Assembly: GCF_018736105.1 (NCBI RefSeq)
Contig: NZ_CP076135.1
Span: 2,044,001-2,108,000, forward strand
Length of the DNA: 64,000 nucleotides
Direction: 5' to 3'
DNA from: Bradyrhizobium sediminis
GTDB lineage: Bacteria > Pseudomonadota > Alphaproteobacteria > Rhizobiales > Xanthobacteraceae
Part shown: positions 41,255-50,134 of the stretch, piece by piece
Layout: every line of letters begins with the position of its first letter
Numbering within the stretch: the first letter of the stretch is position 1
Position numbers and translations under genes: made by a program
The notes under the pieces: generated by a model
Seen by the model: only the letters and a program-made list of their open reading frames with translations
The model's database searches: none
Told to the model about the DNA's origin: nothing

Positions 41255-41955
41255 TGGCATTGAGCAAGCAAATGCTGGATCAAGAGCCCAGCGAGATCGA
41301 GATGCTGTTGCCATGGCATGCGGCCGGCACCCTGAACGTGCGCGATTCCCGCCGCGTCGATGAAGCGCTCGCGCGCGACCTCGCGCTCGCCCGGCAATAT
41401 GCCGCGATCCGGGAAGAATACGCTGAAACCATTTCCCTCAACGAGAGCCTCGGCGCGCCGTCAGCGCGTGCCATGCAGAAGCTGTTCGCCGCGATCGACG
41501 GCGAGCCGGCGCGCACCCCGTCGGTGTCGCTCAATATTTCGGCGCGGATCGCGGAATTCTTCGCGAGCCTGTCGCCGCGGACACTGGCCTGGTCGACGAG
41601 CCTGGGCGCGCTGGCGCTGCTGCTGCAGGCCGGCGTGATCGGCGCCGTGCTGGTGAAGAACCAGACGTCCTCGTTCCAGACGGCGTCGTTGAGCACCAAC
41701 GCGCCCGTCACCCGCGATCTGGCGGCGCCGGCCCCGCCGCCGCCGCGTGCGCTGGTGCGGTTTGCGCCCGACGCGCGTATCGCCGACATCACCGCGCTGC
41801 TCGACAGCTATCAGGCCTCGATCGTCGACGGCGCCAAGGGCGGACTGTTCCGGCTGCAATTCGGCAACAGTGCGATGGGCAAAGAGGAAGCTGCCGCGCT
41901 GTTGAGCCGGTTGCAGCGCGAGAAGATTGTCAGTCTCGCGGTGGCTGCGCCATAG
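41251..41955 (+). CDS. Putative anti-sigma factor with subtilase-propeptide-like C-terminal domain
   Basis: A 234-residue single-pass membrane protein. Residues 1-90 resemble anti-sigma domains (IEMLLPWHAAGTLNVRDSRR, VDEALARDLALARQYAAIRE) but lack the Cys of the zinc type. A transmembrane helix lies at about 112-135. A Pro-rich linker leads to a C-terminal domain (167-234: RALVRFAPDARIADITALL, GGLFRLQFG, REKIVSLAVAAP). It is patterned like the I9-type propeptide of subtilisins and like residues 158-232 of the protease encoded next. It is coupled to the ECF gene. I infer it binds sigma inside and the protease, or a protease-like ligand, outside. That is not shown. Confidence 0.75.
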   Translation: MMALSKQMLDQEPSEIEMLLPWHAAGTLNVRDSRRVDEALARDLALARQYAAIREEYAETISLNESLGAPSARAMQKLFAAIDGEPARTPSVSLNISARIAEFFASLSPRTLAWSTSLGALALLLQAGVIGAVLVKNQTSSFQTASLSTNAPVTRDLAAPAPPPPRALVRFAPDARIADITALLDSYQASIVDGAKGGLFRLQFGNSAMGKEEAAALLSRLQREKIVSLAVAAP

Positions 41956-41993
41956 GCGGCAGTATCCGCGATACTGCGTAAACCCGAGGCCTC

Positions 41994-43709
41994 ATGGTCC
42001 ACGATCGTGCGAATTGGCTGATGAAGGTGCGGCGTGCGGCGTTGGTGTTGAGCGCCGCCGCGTTGTTGTTTGCGTACTCCGATATCGCGGCGGTCCACGC
42101 GCAAAGTGTCATGCGCACGCCCAACCTCAACATTCAACCGCGGATACCGGCGATCAATCCGACGGTGACGCCGCGGATCGATCCTAATGTCGCGGGCAGG
42201 GTGGTGACAGGAGTCGACAGAGGGCGACCCGATGTCACGATGAGGGCGACGCCGCGCATCGGGGTGACATCGACGCTTCCCAACGCTCGCTATTCGCCGA
42301 ATCTTTCGTCGGCCTGCAGCTACGCCTATCGCGCCAGCAGCGGCGAATGTCAGGACAAGCCGGTCTCGTCGTCCGATGGCGGCGGTGCCGGCAAATCCGT
42401 CAAGAACGGCAAGAACGGCGGCGTGAGCCGCAATACACCGCTGGCAGCGCTCAGCCCGGGCGCGATCCCGGGCGAATTCGTGGCCGAGATCGACGGCTCG
42501 CTGTCCGACGCGCAGGCCGATGCGCTGGCGCGGCGGTACGGCCTGGTGCGCGTCGAATCGCAGAATTTTCCGCTGATAGGCGCGACCATCGGCCTGTTCC
42601 GCATCACCGACCGCCGCCCGGTGGAGAAGGTACGTAGCGCTTTCGCAGGCGCCGCCGGCGTTCGCTCGGTGCAGCTGAACTTCCGCTTTCTGCTGCAGGA
42701 CCAGAAGACGGTATTGAGCGAGGGCGATCCGGCGCAATATGCGCTGGCAAAACTTCGATTGCCGCAGGCCCATGCGCTGGCCAGCGGCGCCAATGTCACC
42801 ATCGCTGTGATCGATTCCGGAATCGACGAAAGACACCCGGAACTCATGAACGCCGTTGCGGACAATTTCGACGCGCTCGGCAGCAAGGAAGGCCCGCATG
42901 TCCATGGCACCGGTATCGCCGGCGCGATCGTGTCGCATGCGCGGCTGATGGGAAGCGCCCCGCAGGCGAGGATCTTGGGCATCCGCGCCTTCGGCGTGGC
43001 GCAGAACGGCGCCGAAAGCACGACCTTCGTGATCCTGAAGGCGCTCAACTACGCCGCCCTGCACGGGGCGCAGATCATCAATATGAGCTTCGCCGGTCCA
43101 AAGGATCCGTTGATCGAGCGCGGTATCAACGCCACGGCTGCGAGGGACATCGTCATGGTCGCGGCCTCCGGCAACGCCGGGCCGAAATCGCCGCCGCTGT
43201 TTCCGGCAGCCAACGGCAATGTGATTGCGGTCAGCGCCACCGACGCCCAGGACAAACTATTCGCTGCATCGAACCGCGGCGGCCACATCGCGGTCGCCGC
43301 ACCCGGCGTCGATATCTTCCTGCCGGCGCCGGACGAAAAATACCAGATGAGCTCCGGCACCTCGTTTTCCGCCGCCTATGTCAGCGGCCTTGTGGCCCTG
43401 ATGCTGGAACGCAATCCTGCATTGAAGCCGGGCGAAGTGCGCGCCATCCTGATCGGGACTGCCCGGGATATCGGCAGTCCCGGCCGCGACGATCAATTTG
43501 GCGCCGGCGAAGCCGATGCCTTCGCCGCGGTCTCGGCTGCCGGCGCCGCACCGGCGGTTCCGGTCGCAGCGGCTTCGCCCCCGCCTGCGACCGAGAAAGT
43601 TTCAGACCCGCAGCAGGTTCCCGCGACACGTGCGCTGAATCAGCCGGCAGCCGCCATGGCATCGGAAAAATCGGACGTCGGCGAGCCCAATCGCCCTGCC
43701 GCGCAATAG
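41994..43709 (+). CDS. Secreted subtilisin-like (S8) serine protease
   Basis: A 571-residue S8 peptidase. The start at MVHDRANWLMKVRRAA has GAGG at good spacing; the signal peptide runs to about SDIAAVHAQ. A Pro/Arg-rich and Gly/Lys-rich spacer follows, then a propeptide-like domain (158-232) and the catalytic domain (about 245-520). The triad is Asp274 (AVIDSGIDE), His304 (PHVHGTGIAG) and Ser457 (SSGTSFSAAYVSG), with oxyanion Asn394 in ASGNAGP. The C-terminus is Ala/Pro-rich and disordered. It is the last gene of the sigma/anti-sigma operon, so its expression and activity are probably tied to that switch. Confidence 0.9.
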   Translation: MVHDRANWLMKVRRAALVLSAAALLFAYSDIAAVHAQSVMRTPNLNIQPRIPAINPTVTPRIDPNVAGRVVTGVDRGRPDVTMRATPRIGVTSTLPNARYSPNLSSACSYAYRASSGECQDKPVSSSDGGGAGKSVKNGKNGGVSRNTPLAALSPGAIPGEFVAEIDGSLSDAQADALARRYGLVRVESQNFPLIGATIGLFRITDRRPVEKVRSAFAGAAGVRSVQLNFRFLLQDQKTVLSEGDPAQYALAKLRLPQAHALASGANVTIAVIDSGIDERHPELMNAVADNFDALGSKEGPHVHGTGIAGAIVSHARLMGSAPQARILGIRAFGVAQNGAESTTFVILKALNYAALHGAQIINMSFAGPKDPLIERGINATAARDIVMVAASGNAGPKSPPLFPAANGNVIAVSATDAQDKLFAASNRGGHIAVAAPGVDIFLPAPDEKYQMSSGTSFSAAYVSGLVALMLERNPALKPGEVRAILIGTARDIGSPGRDDQFGAGEADAFAAVSAAGAAPAVPVAAASPPPATEKVSDPQQVPATRALNQPAAAMASEKSDVGEPNRPAAQ

Positions 43710-43761
43710 ATTCCCCGTCCAAGAACCGTCGGTAAGAAAGTTAAAAAAATCGCGCGGCGGT

Positions 43762-43910
43762 TTGAACGTCCGGCGACCCTGCTGCGACTTATGTATGTGG
43801 GAGCGGTTATCCCTCCCCATCGAGGCTGTATTCGGCGCGAGCGCCCATCCACCCCAAGCGCCCATATGGCTTGACCCGTCCGGTTGTCCCCCCGGACGGG
43901 TCTTTCGTTT
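43762..43910 (+). ncRNA. Candidate small RNA ending in a terminator
   Basis: The 490-bp gap between the protease gene and the TIGR03809 gene holds no credible reading frame. It has a TTGAAC hexamer at 43762-43767, then about 100 bases rich in short complementary runs, then a strong rho-independent terminator at 43873-43910. The hexamer is 55 bp past the protease stop. It may instead be just the protease 3' UTR, as the -10 (CGACTT) is poor. Confidence 0.3.
43873..43910 (+). terminator. Rho-independent terminator
   Basis: GACCCGTCCGG (43873-43883) and CCGGACGGGTC (43892-43902) form a perfect 11-bp stem with an 8-base loop, followed by TTTCGTTT. This is the clearest terminator in the window and should end the ECF-protease transcript or a small RNA. 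From 43911 to the TIGR03809 start at 44202 I see no feature. Confidence 0.8.
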
Positions 43911-44201
43911 CTGGCGCCGTCTCTTGCGGGCTCTATCCGGGAAGCTTTCAGCCCGGTGAAATCAGTGGATAGATGCGGGCGCTCCTGTGGCAGCTGAACC
44001 CGCAGCCCGGCTATGCCCGAAGGCGTCTTGACTGCGGACAGGGCGGAAAACCCCGCACTAGTACGGTTTTCTGCAGCCGCTTGCGGCCAAATAAGGTCTC
44101 TCGCTAGACTTCGTTAAGGTTTTCCACAAAATATCTCTGTCACGTTCGGCTGATTCGGTTTCGTTGCGTCCGCGTCCGTTTTTCTCCTTACGGGCTGGCT
44201 C

Positions 44202-44675
44202 ATGACACATCGAGTGGACGTGGCAGATGGCCGCGACATCGTCGCGCGCTGGTGCAATCTCGCCGAACAGCGGCTGGAATACCTGACCGAGCTGTTCGAG
44301 ACCGGCCGCTGGCGCCGCTACCACAGCGAACTGGCGTTCCTCGAAAATATCCAGGAGGCCAAGACAGCGGTCGAAACCTGGCGCAGCCTGTCGGCGCGCG
44401 AGGCGTCATTCGACAATTCCGCCATCGATATGTCCTGGCTCGGCCGCAGAGTGCCGCCGCCGCGCCGCGAGACGGTGCGTGATCAGGCCGCTTCGCCGCA
44501 GCCGCTGAAAATCCTGGACGAGCCGCCGCTGTCCGCTGTTCCGGCTCTCGTGGAAGGCGATGTGGTTTGTGCCGAAGACGCGCCATCCGTGGTGGCGATG
44601 CAGAATGCTCCGGAGCCGACGCTGGATATCGCCGCGATCGAGCAGCGCTATCCGCTGCTCCGCAATGCGCTATAG
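44202..44675 (+). CDS. TIGR03809 family protein
   Basis: A 157-residue soluble protein that I recognise as the TIGR03809 family of Bradyrhizobium and Rhodopseudomonas. The conserved N-terminal part is MTHRVDVADGRDIVARWCNL, AEQRLEYLTELFETGRWRR and ENIQEAKTAVETWRSL. The rest is Pro/Ala-rich and ends IAAIEQRYPLLRNAL. No function is known. It has no signal peptide or membrane segment. It is convergent with the emrA-type gene, 21 bp apart. A TIGR03808 protein is encoded 3 kb away. Confidence 0.8.
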   Translation: MTHRVDVADGRDIVARWCNLAEQRLEYLTELFETGRWRRYHSELAFLENIQEAKTAVETWRSLSAREASFDNSAIDMSWLGRRVPPPRRETVRDQAASPQPLKILDEPPLSAVPALVEGDVVCAEDAPSVVAMQNAPEPTLDIAAIEQRYPLLRNAL

Positions 44676-44696
44676 GGCGCCGGGCGGATAAGCCCG

Positions 44697-45776
44697 CTAT
44701 TCCGTCTTGGTCGTCTCCTGCGGATCGGGGCGCGCTGCAACCGCAGCGCCGCTGCCAAAGATGCTGGAGAGCTTGCGTGTGCGCTTCGTGTCGATGCTGA
44801 CATAGGCGGTCATGCCGGCGCGCAGCGGCGGCTCGCCCGGCCGCTCCATCAACCGCAGCCGCACCGGCAGGCGTTGCACCACCTTCACCCAGTTGCCCGA
44901 GGCATTCTGCGCCGGCAGGATCGCGAACTCGGCGCCGGTCGCCGGACTGATGCTTTCCACTTCGGCATCCCAGGTCATGTCGGGGTGCATGTCGAGGACG
45001 ACCTTTGCCTTCTGCCCGACGGCCACGTGGGTCAGGTCGGTTTCCTTGAAGTTGGCTTCGAGCCAGGGCCGGCGGTCGGTGACGAGCGCGAACAGCGGCG
45101 ACTGCGCCTTGACCTGCTCGCCGAGCTGAAGCCTGAAATTGACGACCACGCCGGCGCGCGGAGCCTTGATCTCCGTATAGGCGAGATCCAGGGCCGCGCG
45201 ATCGCGCAGCGCCTGCTTTTCGCGGACCGCCGCATATTGGTCGGTCGGCCTGTCCGGCTTTCCGCCGAGCGCCGCCTCCACACGGGCGATGCGCTGCTGC
45301 AGTACCGCGAGGCGGTCCTGCCCCTCCTGTTCCTCGCTGTTGGCCTGCTCGACTCTGGCCGTCGAAGTGACGCCGCGGCCGGACAGATCGCGATGACGTT
45401 TGGCCTGGGTCTGAAGATACGACAATTTGTTCTCGGCCTCGGTGGCCTCGGCCCGAATCTCGCGCAGGCTCACCTTGAGTTGCTCGACGGCGGCGCGCGC
45501 AGAATCGATCTCGGCTTCGGCCTTCGCCAGCGCGAGCTGGTAGGCCGAGGGATCGAGACGCAGCAGCACGTCGCCTGCTTCGACGACCGCATGGTCCCGA
45601 ACGCGCACGTCGATAATCCGGCCGGGCACTTCGCTCGCGACCTGGGTGATGTCGGCCTTGACGTAGGCGTTCTCGGTCGAGGCGTATCGGCCACCCTGCA
45701 GCCAGGCGATCAGGGCGCCGAGAAGGACGAGTACCGGCACGCCCACCAGTGCCCAAGGTCGCAGGCGCTTCATCAT
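44697..45776 (-). CDS. EmrA-type efflux adaptor (HlyD family)
   Basis: A 359-residue membrane-fusion protein. One N-terminal membrane helix (PWALVGVPVLVLLGALIAWL) is followed by NAYVKADITQVASEVPGRII, the hallmark of EmrA/FusE adaptors, then a coiled-coil hairpin and the returning strand IKAPRAGVVVNFRLQLGEQV. The C-terminal barrel includes VGQKAKVVLDMHPDMTW. It would link the EmrB-type pump encoded at 46376 to an outer-membrane channel. Its start overlaps the marR stop as ATGA, so marR-emrA is an operon divergent from the pump gene. Confidence 0.88.
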   Translation of the reverse strand: MMKRLRPWALVGVPVLVLLGALIAWLQGGRYASTENAYVKADITQVASEVPGRIIDVRVRDHAVVEAGDVLLRLDPSAYQLALAKAEAEIDSARAAVEQLKVSLREIRAEATEAENKLSYLQTQAKRHRDLSGRGVTSTARVEQANSEEQEGQDRLAVLQQRIARVEAALGGKPDRPTDQYAAVREKQALRDRAALDLAYTEIKAPRAGVVVNFRLQLGEQVKAQSPLFALVTDRRPWLEANFKETDLTHVAVGQKAKVVLDMHPDMTWDAEVESISPATGAEFAILPAQNASGNWVKVVQRLPVRLRLMERPGEPPLRAGMTAYVSIDTKRTRKLSSIFGSGAAVAARPDPQETTKTE

Positions 45777-46291
45777 GGCGCGGCCTTCCCATTGTGACCG
45801 CGCCCGGCACGCGGCATGGGTTTCCGGCCGGCAGCCGGGGCCCTCCCGGTCGGGGCGCCATCCACTGCAGTAACCAGGGTTTTCTTGACGCGCTGCAGCA
45901 ACGTCATCAGCTGCTTGCTCTCGCGCGTGGAAAGGTCGGCGAGGGCGTCCTCGACCGTCGCCTCGGCGACGCGCCAGATCCGCTTGTGCACCCGCTCGGC
46001 TTCCGGCGTGAGGAAGACCCGCTTGACGCGTCGGTCGTCACGCTGGTTCCGGCGCGCAACCCAGCCATTGGCCACCAGCCGGTCGATCATGCGGCCCGCC
46101 GTCGCCTTTTCCACTTCCATCATCTCGGCAAGCTCGGAAAGCGACGCGCCCGGATGCCGGTGCAGACGGGTCAGCACCAGCCATTGCCCGCGGGTGATCC
46201 CGAGCCGGCGCACGCGGCGATCGAACTCCGTCCGCAGCAGGCGGGCGACGTCCGAGATCACGACACCAATGTATTCGTCGGTGTTCGGCAT
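45773..46291 (-). CDS. MarR-family transcriptional repressor
   Basis: A 172-residue MarR protein. The winged helix is clear: RLGITRGQWLVLTRLHRHPG, ASLSELAEMMEVEKATAGRM, IDRLVANGWVARRNQRDDRR and VKRVFLTPEAERVHKRI. It probably represses its own marR-emrA operon and the divergent emrB gene through the repeats at 46314-46354, and is released by a phenolic or drug-like ligand. The Arg/Pro/Gly-rich C-terminal tail (about residues 145-172) is longer than in most MarR proteins. Confidence 0.9.
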   Translation of the reverse strand: MPNTDEYIGVVISDVARLLRTEFDRRVRRLGITRGQWLVLTRLHRHPGASLSELAEMMEVEKATAGRMIDRLVANGWVARRNQRDDRRVKRVFLTPEAERVHKRIWRVAEATVEDALADLSTRESKQLMTLLQRVKKTLVTAVDGAPTGRAPAAGRKPMPRAGRGHNGKAAP

Positions 46292-46313
46292 CCGGCAATT
46301 GTAGCCGCCGGCG

Positions 46314-46354
46314 AATTAGTAAGCTAGGCTATTTAATTGGTAAGCTAGGTTATT
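46314..46354. promoter_or_regulatory. Two 20-bp direct repeats in the marR-emrB divergent region
   Basis: AATTAGTAAGCTAGGCTATT (46314-46333) and AATTGGTAAGCTAGGTTATT (46335-46354) differ at two positions and lie 21 bp apart, about two helical turns. They fill the gap between the divergent marR and emrB starts. This is where a MarR operator overlapping both promoters is expected. Confidence 0.7.
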
Positions 46355-46375
46355 ATCTTTTCGATCGCAGGGGAC

Positions 46376-47914
46376 ATGAGCTCGAGCTCCGCAAGCATCG
46401 ATACCGAGGGCCCGGCCAGGACCATGTCCCCGGCGCAGCGCTATCTGACGCTGGCTACCGTGGTTCTGGGGTCCTCGCTCTATGGCACGGCGCTGCTGAC
46501 GACATCGACCATCCTGCCGCAGATGCAGGGCGCGATGTCGGCCACCCAGGACGAGATTGCCTGGGCGATGACGTTCAACATTCTCGCGACCGCGGTGGTG
46601 ACGCCGATGACCGGCTGGCTGGTGTCCCGCTTCGGCACCAAGCGCGTCGTGGTGTACTCGATTGCCTGCTTCACGGTTGCAACGATGCTGTGCGGGATGG
46701 CGCAATCGCTCGAAATGCTGGTGTTGTGGCGGATCCTTCAGGGCGGCGCGGGCGCGCCGGTGGTGCCGTTGTCGCAGTCGATCCTGTTCGACACCTTCCC
46801 GCGCCACCAGCACACGATGGTGATGTCGGTCTTCGGGATGGCGGTTGCGGTCGCACCGGTTTTCGGTCCGATTTTCGGCGGCTATCTCGCCGAGATCCAC
46901 AGCTGGCGCTGGTCGTTCTACATGCTGGTGCCGATCGGCATCTGCGCCACCATCGGCATGAGCTTGACCTTGCCCTCCACCATGCGGCTGGTGAAGGTTC
47001 GCTTCGACTGGACCGGCTTCCTTGCGCTTGCCACTGCGCTAGCCGCCGTGCAACTCGTGCTCGCGCGCGGCGTGCGGCTGGACTGGTTCAATTCGACGGA
47101 GATCGTGATCGAGTGCCTGGTCGCAGCTATCGCATTCTACGTATTCATCGTGCACAGCCTAGGCGCCCGCGCGCCGTTCCTGAACCTGAAGCTGCTGACC
47201 GACCGCAATTATGCGATCGGACTCGCGCTGGTGACGATCTACGGCATGCTGAATTTCACGCCGATGGTATTGCTGCCGCCGCTGCTGCAACAGCATGTCG
47301 GGTTTTCCGACGCGCTGGTCGGGCAGGTGATCGGAAGCCGCGGCATGGGAATGCTGGTAGGCTTCCTTGCCGCGGGTTTCATGAGCCGGATCGATCCGCG
47401 CATCAGCATGGCCTTTGGCTTCGGCCTGCAAACCGTGGCCGGGCTGTGGATGCTGACGTTCGATCTCAACGTGACGATGGAGATCCTGGTCATCAACAGC
47501 GCCATTCAGGGCTTGGCCGTCGGCGTCGTCTGGGTGCCGATCACGGTGGTGGCGTTCGATACCCTGGAGGCGAAGGACTACGCCGAAGCATCCTCGATCT
47601 TCCACCTGCTGCGCAACATCGGCTCGAGCTTCTTCATCTCGTTGTCGATCGCCGAGATCGTGCGCACGACCGGCGCCAATTACAGCCGCATGACCGAGAT
47701 GATCACACCCTACAATCGGGCGCTCACCACGCCGGGCCTGACGGGGGCGTGGAACTTCGACACCGTGCCGGGCCTCGCCAGGGTCGCGAAGGAGATCGCG
47801 CGCCAATCGGCGATGATCGGCTATCTCAACGCGTTCACGATGTACACGGTAACGTCGGCGCTCGCGGTCGTGTTCGTCCTGATGGTCCGGCGCCGGAGGA
47901 CCGTCGTGTCTTGA
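46376..47914 (+). CDS. EmrB-type DHA2 drug exporter (MFS, 14 helices)
   Basis: A 512-residue major facilitator of the 14-helix DHA2 group. MFS signatures are ATAVVTPMTGWLVSRFGTKR (motif A region) and LVLWRILQGGAGAPVVPLSQ (motif B). It has long hydrophobic stretches throughout and a cytosolic C-terminus ending VRRRRTVVS. It should pump drugs or phenolics with the EmrA-type adaptor encoded divergently. Start MSSSSASIDTEG lies 21 bp beyond the direct repeats. The split arrangement, with marR-emrA on one strand and emrB on the other, is less usual than emrAB in one operon. Confidence 0.9.
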   Translation: MSSSSASIDTEGPARTMSPAQRYLTLATVVLGSSLYGTALLTTSTILPQMQGAMSATQDEIAWAMTFNILATAVVTPMTGWLVSRFGTKRVVVYSIACFTVATMLCGMAQSLEMLVLWRILQGGAGAPVVPLSQSILFDTFPRHQHTMVMSVFGMAVAVAPVFGPIFGGYLAEIHSWRWSFYMLVPIGICATIGMSLTLPSTMRLVKVRFDWTGFLALATALAAVQLVLARGVRLDWFNSTEIVIECLVAAIAFYVFIVHSLGARAPFLNLKLLTDRNYAIGLALVTIYGMLNFTPMVLLPPLLQQHVGFSDALVGQVIGSRGMGMLVGFLAAGFMSRIDPRISMAFGFGLQTVAGLWMLTFDLNVTMEILVINSAIQGLAVGVVWVPITVVAFDTLEAKDYAEASSIFHLLRNIGSSFFISLSIAEIVRTTGANYSRMTEMITPYNRALTTPGLTGAWNFDTVPGLARVAKEIARQSAMIGYLNAFTMYTVTSALAVVFVLMVRRRRTVVS

Positions 47915-47946
47915 GGTGTCACGCCGCTTCGGGGCAGGACGTAACT

Positions 47947-49317
47947 CTACCTCCGCACCGCGTTCGTTCCCACCACCACCTGGGCAAAGCGTTGCGCGCC
48001 CTCGGCAGACAGATCCGGCGTGATCGGCCGGGCGTGATCGAGCCCGACCACGGCGCCGCGCGGCGTTTCCGAGATCATGTTGTTGTTGACCAGCGCGGTG
48101 CCGGCGCCCGGCGCCACCGATACGCCGACTCCGACAAAGGAATTGCGGATCACATTGCCTGATATCACGACGTCGCGGAGATATTTGCCCCAGCCGGCGA
48201 TGATCCCGAACGAGGGTGCGTTCTCGATCACGTTGCCTGTGACCGAAGTATCGGCCTCGACATAGATGCCGATGCCGGCATCGTCGTCCGGTGCGGTGCC
48301 GATCGGGCGCTTCGGTAGCAGGTTGCGAATGATGTTGCCCTGAACCACCGCGATGCGGCCGCCCTCGTTGAAATTGCAGACCGACACGCCCAGCGCCGCG
48401 CCGTCCACGGTGTTGTTGGCGATCACGGCGCCCTCGAAAGCGAATTCGGAGTACAGCGCCACCTCGCTGACATTGCTGACGCTGTTGCCCGTGATCTGGA
48501 TGTTGGAGGCTGAATTGCCGCGCACTGCCGAATAGTCGCAATTGCGGATGCGGTTGCCGCGCACGATGACGTTGCCGGCACGAAAGGCGTTGATGGCGTT
48601 GCCGTATTGCCCGGAGCCGCCCGGGCCGGCCTTGATGTCCTCGATGCGGTTGTCGACTACCAGCGTGCCGTCATCGCCGATGGCGGTGCGCAGGATCTCG
48701 ATGCCGTTGTCGTTGGTGCCAAGGATGGTGTTGCGAGAAACCAGCAGGCCCAGCGCGTCGAACGACACGATCGCCGTCGTCGCCGACCTCGCAATGATGT
48801 TGCCGCTGATGTCGCCGGAGACCTGTTCGAACCAGATGCCATTGCCGCCGCTGCCTGATATCTCGCAGTCGGTGATGCGGATGTCGCGGCCGCCGAGGCA
48901 ATGCACGAGCCCCCGCCGGGTCGGCAGCGGAATGCCGCCGCCGTCGAGCGTGAGGTTGGTGAGGCCTACGCTGCCCGCGCCTTCGCCTTGCAGCATCGAC
49001 GCGCCGCCGTTGAACACCAGTTTGGTCGCGCCGCGCACGCCGATGAGCTGCGTTCCGCTTTGCAGGCGAAGCATCCCGGTGCGATAGACGCCCGGTGGCA
49101 GCGCCAGCGGGACCTGCGCCCGCGCCGCCTCGTCGATCCCGCGCTGCAGAGCCTTGGTCTGGTCGTCGGGGCTGCCGGGCCTGACGCCATATTGGGTGGC
49201 GTCGCGCCCGAGCGCCGACGTCGGCGGCGCCGCCCGCGCAGCGTCTGGTGACATCGCCAGCGCGCCGGCTGCGCCGGCAGCGGCTGTTCCGATGAGATGG
49301 CGGCGATTGACGTCCAT
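47947..49317 (-). CDS. TIGR03808 family Tat-exported beta-helix protein
   Basis: A 456-residue protein starting MDVNRRHLIGTAAAGAAGAL, whose NRRHLIG is a twin-arginine signal ending about SPDAARAAP. The mature part is a right-handed parallel beta-helix with many repeated turns of about 22 residues (for example ISGNIIARSATTAIVSFDAL, VRGNRIRNCDYSAVRGNSA, ITGNSVSNVSEVALYSE). I recognise it as TIGR03808, restricted to rhizobia-like bacteria. Such folds usually bind or cut polysaccharide, but no catalytic residues are evident. A longer frame upstream has a poor N-terminus and was not used. Confidence 0.85.
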   Translation of the reverse strand: MDVNRRHLIGTAAAGAAGALAMSPDAARAAPPTSALGRDATQYGVRPGSPDDQTKALQRGIDEAARAQVPLALPPGVYRTGMLRLQSGTQLIGVRGATKLVFNGGASMLQGEGAGSVGLTNLTLDGGGIPLPTRRGLVHCLGGRDIRITDCEISGSGGNGIWFEQVSGDISGNIIARSATTAIVSFDALGLLVSRNTILGTNDNGIEILRTAIGDDGTLVVDNRIEDIKAGPGGSGQYGNAINAFRAGNVIVRGNRIRNCDYSAVRGNSASNIQITGNSVSNVSEVALYSEFAFEGAVIANNTVDGAALGVSVCNFNEGGRIAVVQGNIIRNLLPKRPIGTAPDDDAGIGIYVEADTSVTGNVIENAPSFGIIAGWGKYLRDVVISGNVIRNSFVGVGVSVAPGAGTALVNNNMISETPRGAVVGLDHARPITPDLSAEGAQRFAQVVVGTNAVRR

Positions 49318-49473
49318 GATCGCGTCTCCGGCAGACACAATTGCCATGCGTCCGCAGGGTTTGGAGTAACGCAAAAATACGGCGGAGCGTGGCGAAGGCG
49401 AGGGCGGAAGAAGGCGATTGTTGGGGGTAGGGTTAATCTTAACCTCACGCGGCGAGCGGGAGGAGGGCGAGGA

Positions 49474-50133
49474 TCAAGCGTCCTCCCGCGCGGCCCTCCG
49501 CGCCAGCCTCACCATCTCCAGCAGCATGGCTTCGCCGGCGTCGACCATCTCCTCCAGGGTGACATGATGCGCCGCGCCCTTGCGTTGCTGCGCACCATTG
49601 CGCGCGAGCGGCGGCACATGCACGAAGGCGGCGAGGCGGAGACCGTTATCGCTGCAGGTCGCCTCGATCGCGCGCCAGCTCAGATAGTTGCAGAGGTACC
49701 TGCCGGCATCGCGCGAAGCGCGCGCATCGATGCCGGTGCTATCAGCTGCGCGCAACAGTCTTGCGGTATGCGGACCGAACATCATGGCATCGGCGCCGCC
49801 TGCGATCGATCCCTTCCGCACCCGGGCGTGATCGGCGTCGGGCCACAGCGTGGTGACGGCGTTGCGGGCGCGGGTCTCGACCCGGAGGTAAGGCGTGCGC
49901 GAGGCGAGGCCGAAACTCAGCAGCGCCTGCGGTCTCTTCGCTGCCAGCAATTCCGGCAGCTCGCGGTCGACCGCCTTGTAGGTGACCGGGAAGATGTGGC
50001 CCGAAAGCTCGACATCGCCGAGCGCCGGACGGCGCAGGCGCAACAGCCGCGCCACCAGCGGCTGCGTCGGATTGTACGGCGCGCCGGGAAACGGGCCGAA
50101 GCCGGTGACGAGAATGCGGAGTTTGTCGCTCAT
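49474..50133 (-). CDS. pcp: Pyroglutamyl-peptidase I family protein (C15)
   Basis: A 219-residue C15 cysteine peptidase. The N-terminus LRILVTGFGPFPGAPYNPTQ is the family signature. The catalytic residues fit Glu86 (VETRARN), Cys148 (SRDAGRYLCN) and His172 (FVHVPPL). Typical members remove N-terminal pyroglutamate from peptides. The catalytic Glu and Cys regions vary from the consensus (family ERVAIN and AGTYVCN), so specificity may differ. Its start is 1 bp after the meaB stop, so it is translated from the same message. Confidence 0.82.
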   Translation of the reverse strand: MSDKLRILVTGFGPFPGAPYNPTQPLVARLLRLRRPALGDVELSGHIFPVTYKAVDRELPELLAAKRPQALLSFGLASRTPYLRVETRARNAVTTLWPDADHARVRKGSIAGGADAMMFGPHTARLLRAADSTGIDARASRDAGRYLCNYLSWRAIEATCSDNGLRLAAFVHVPPLARNGAQQRKGAAHHVTLEEMVDAGEAMLLEMVRLARRAAREDA

Positions 50134-50134
50134 G

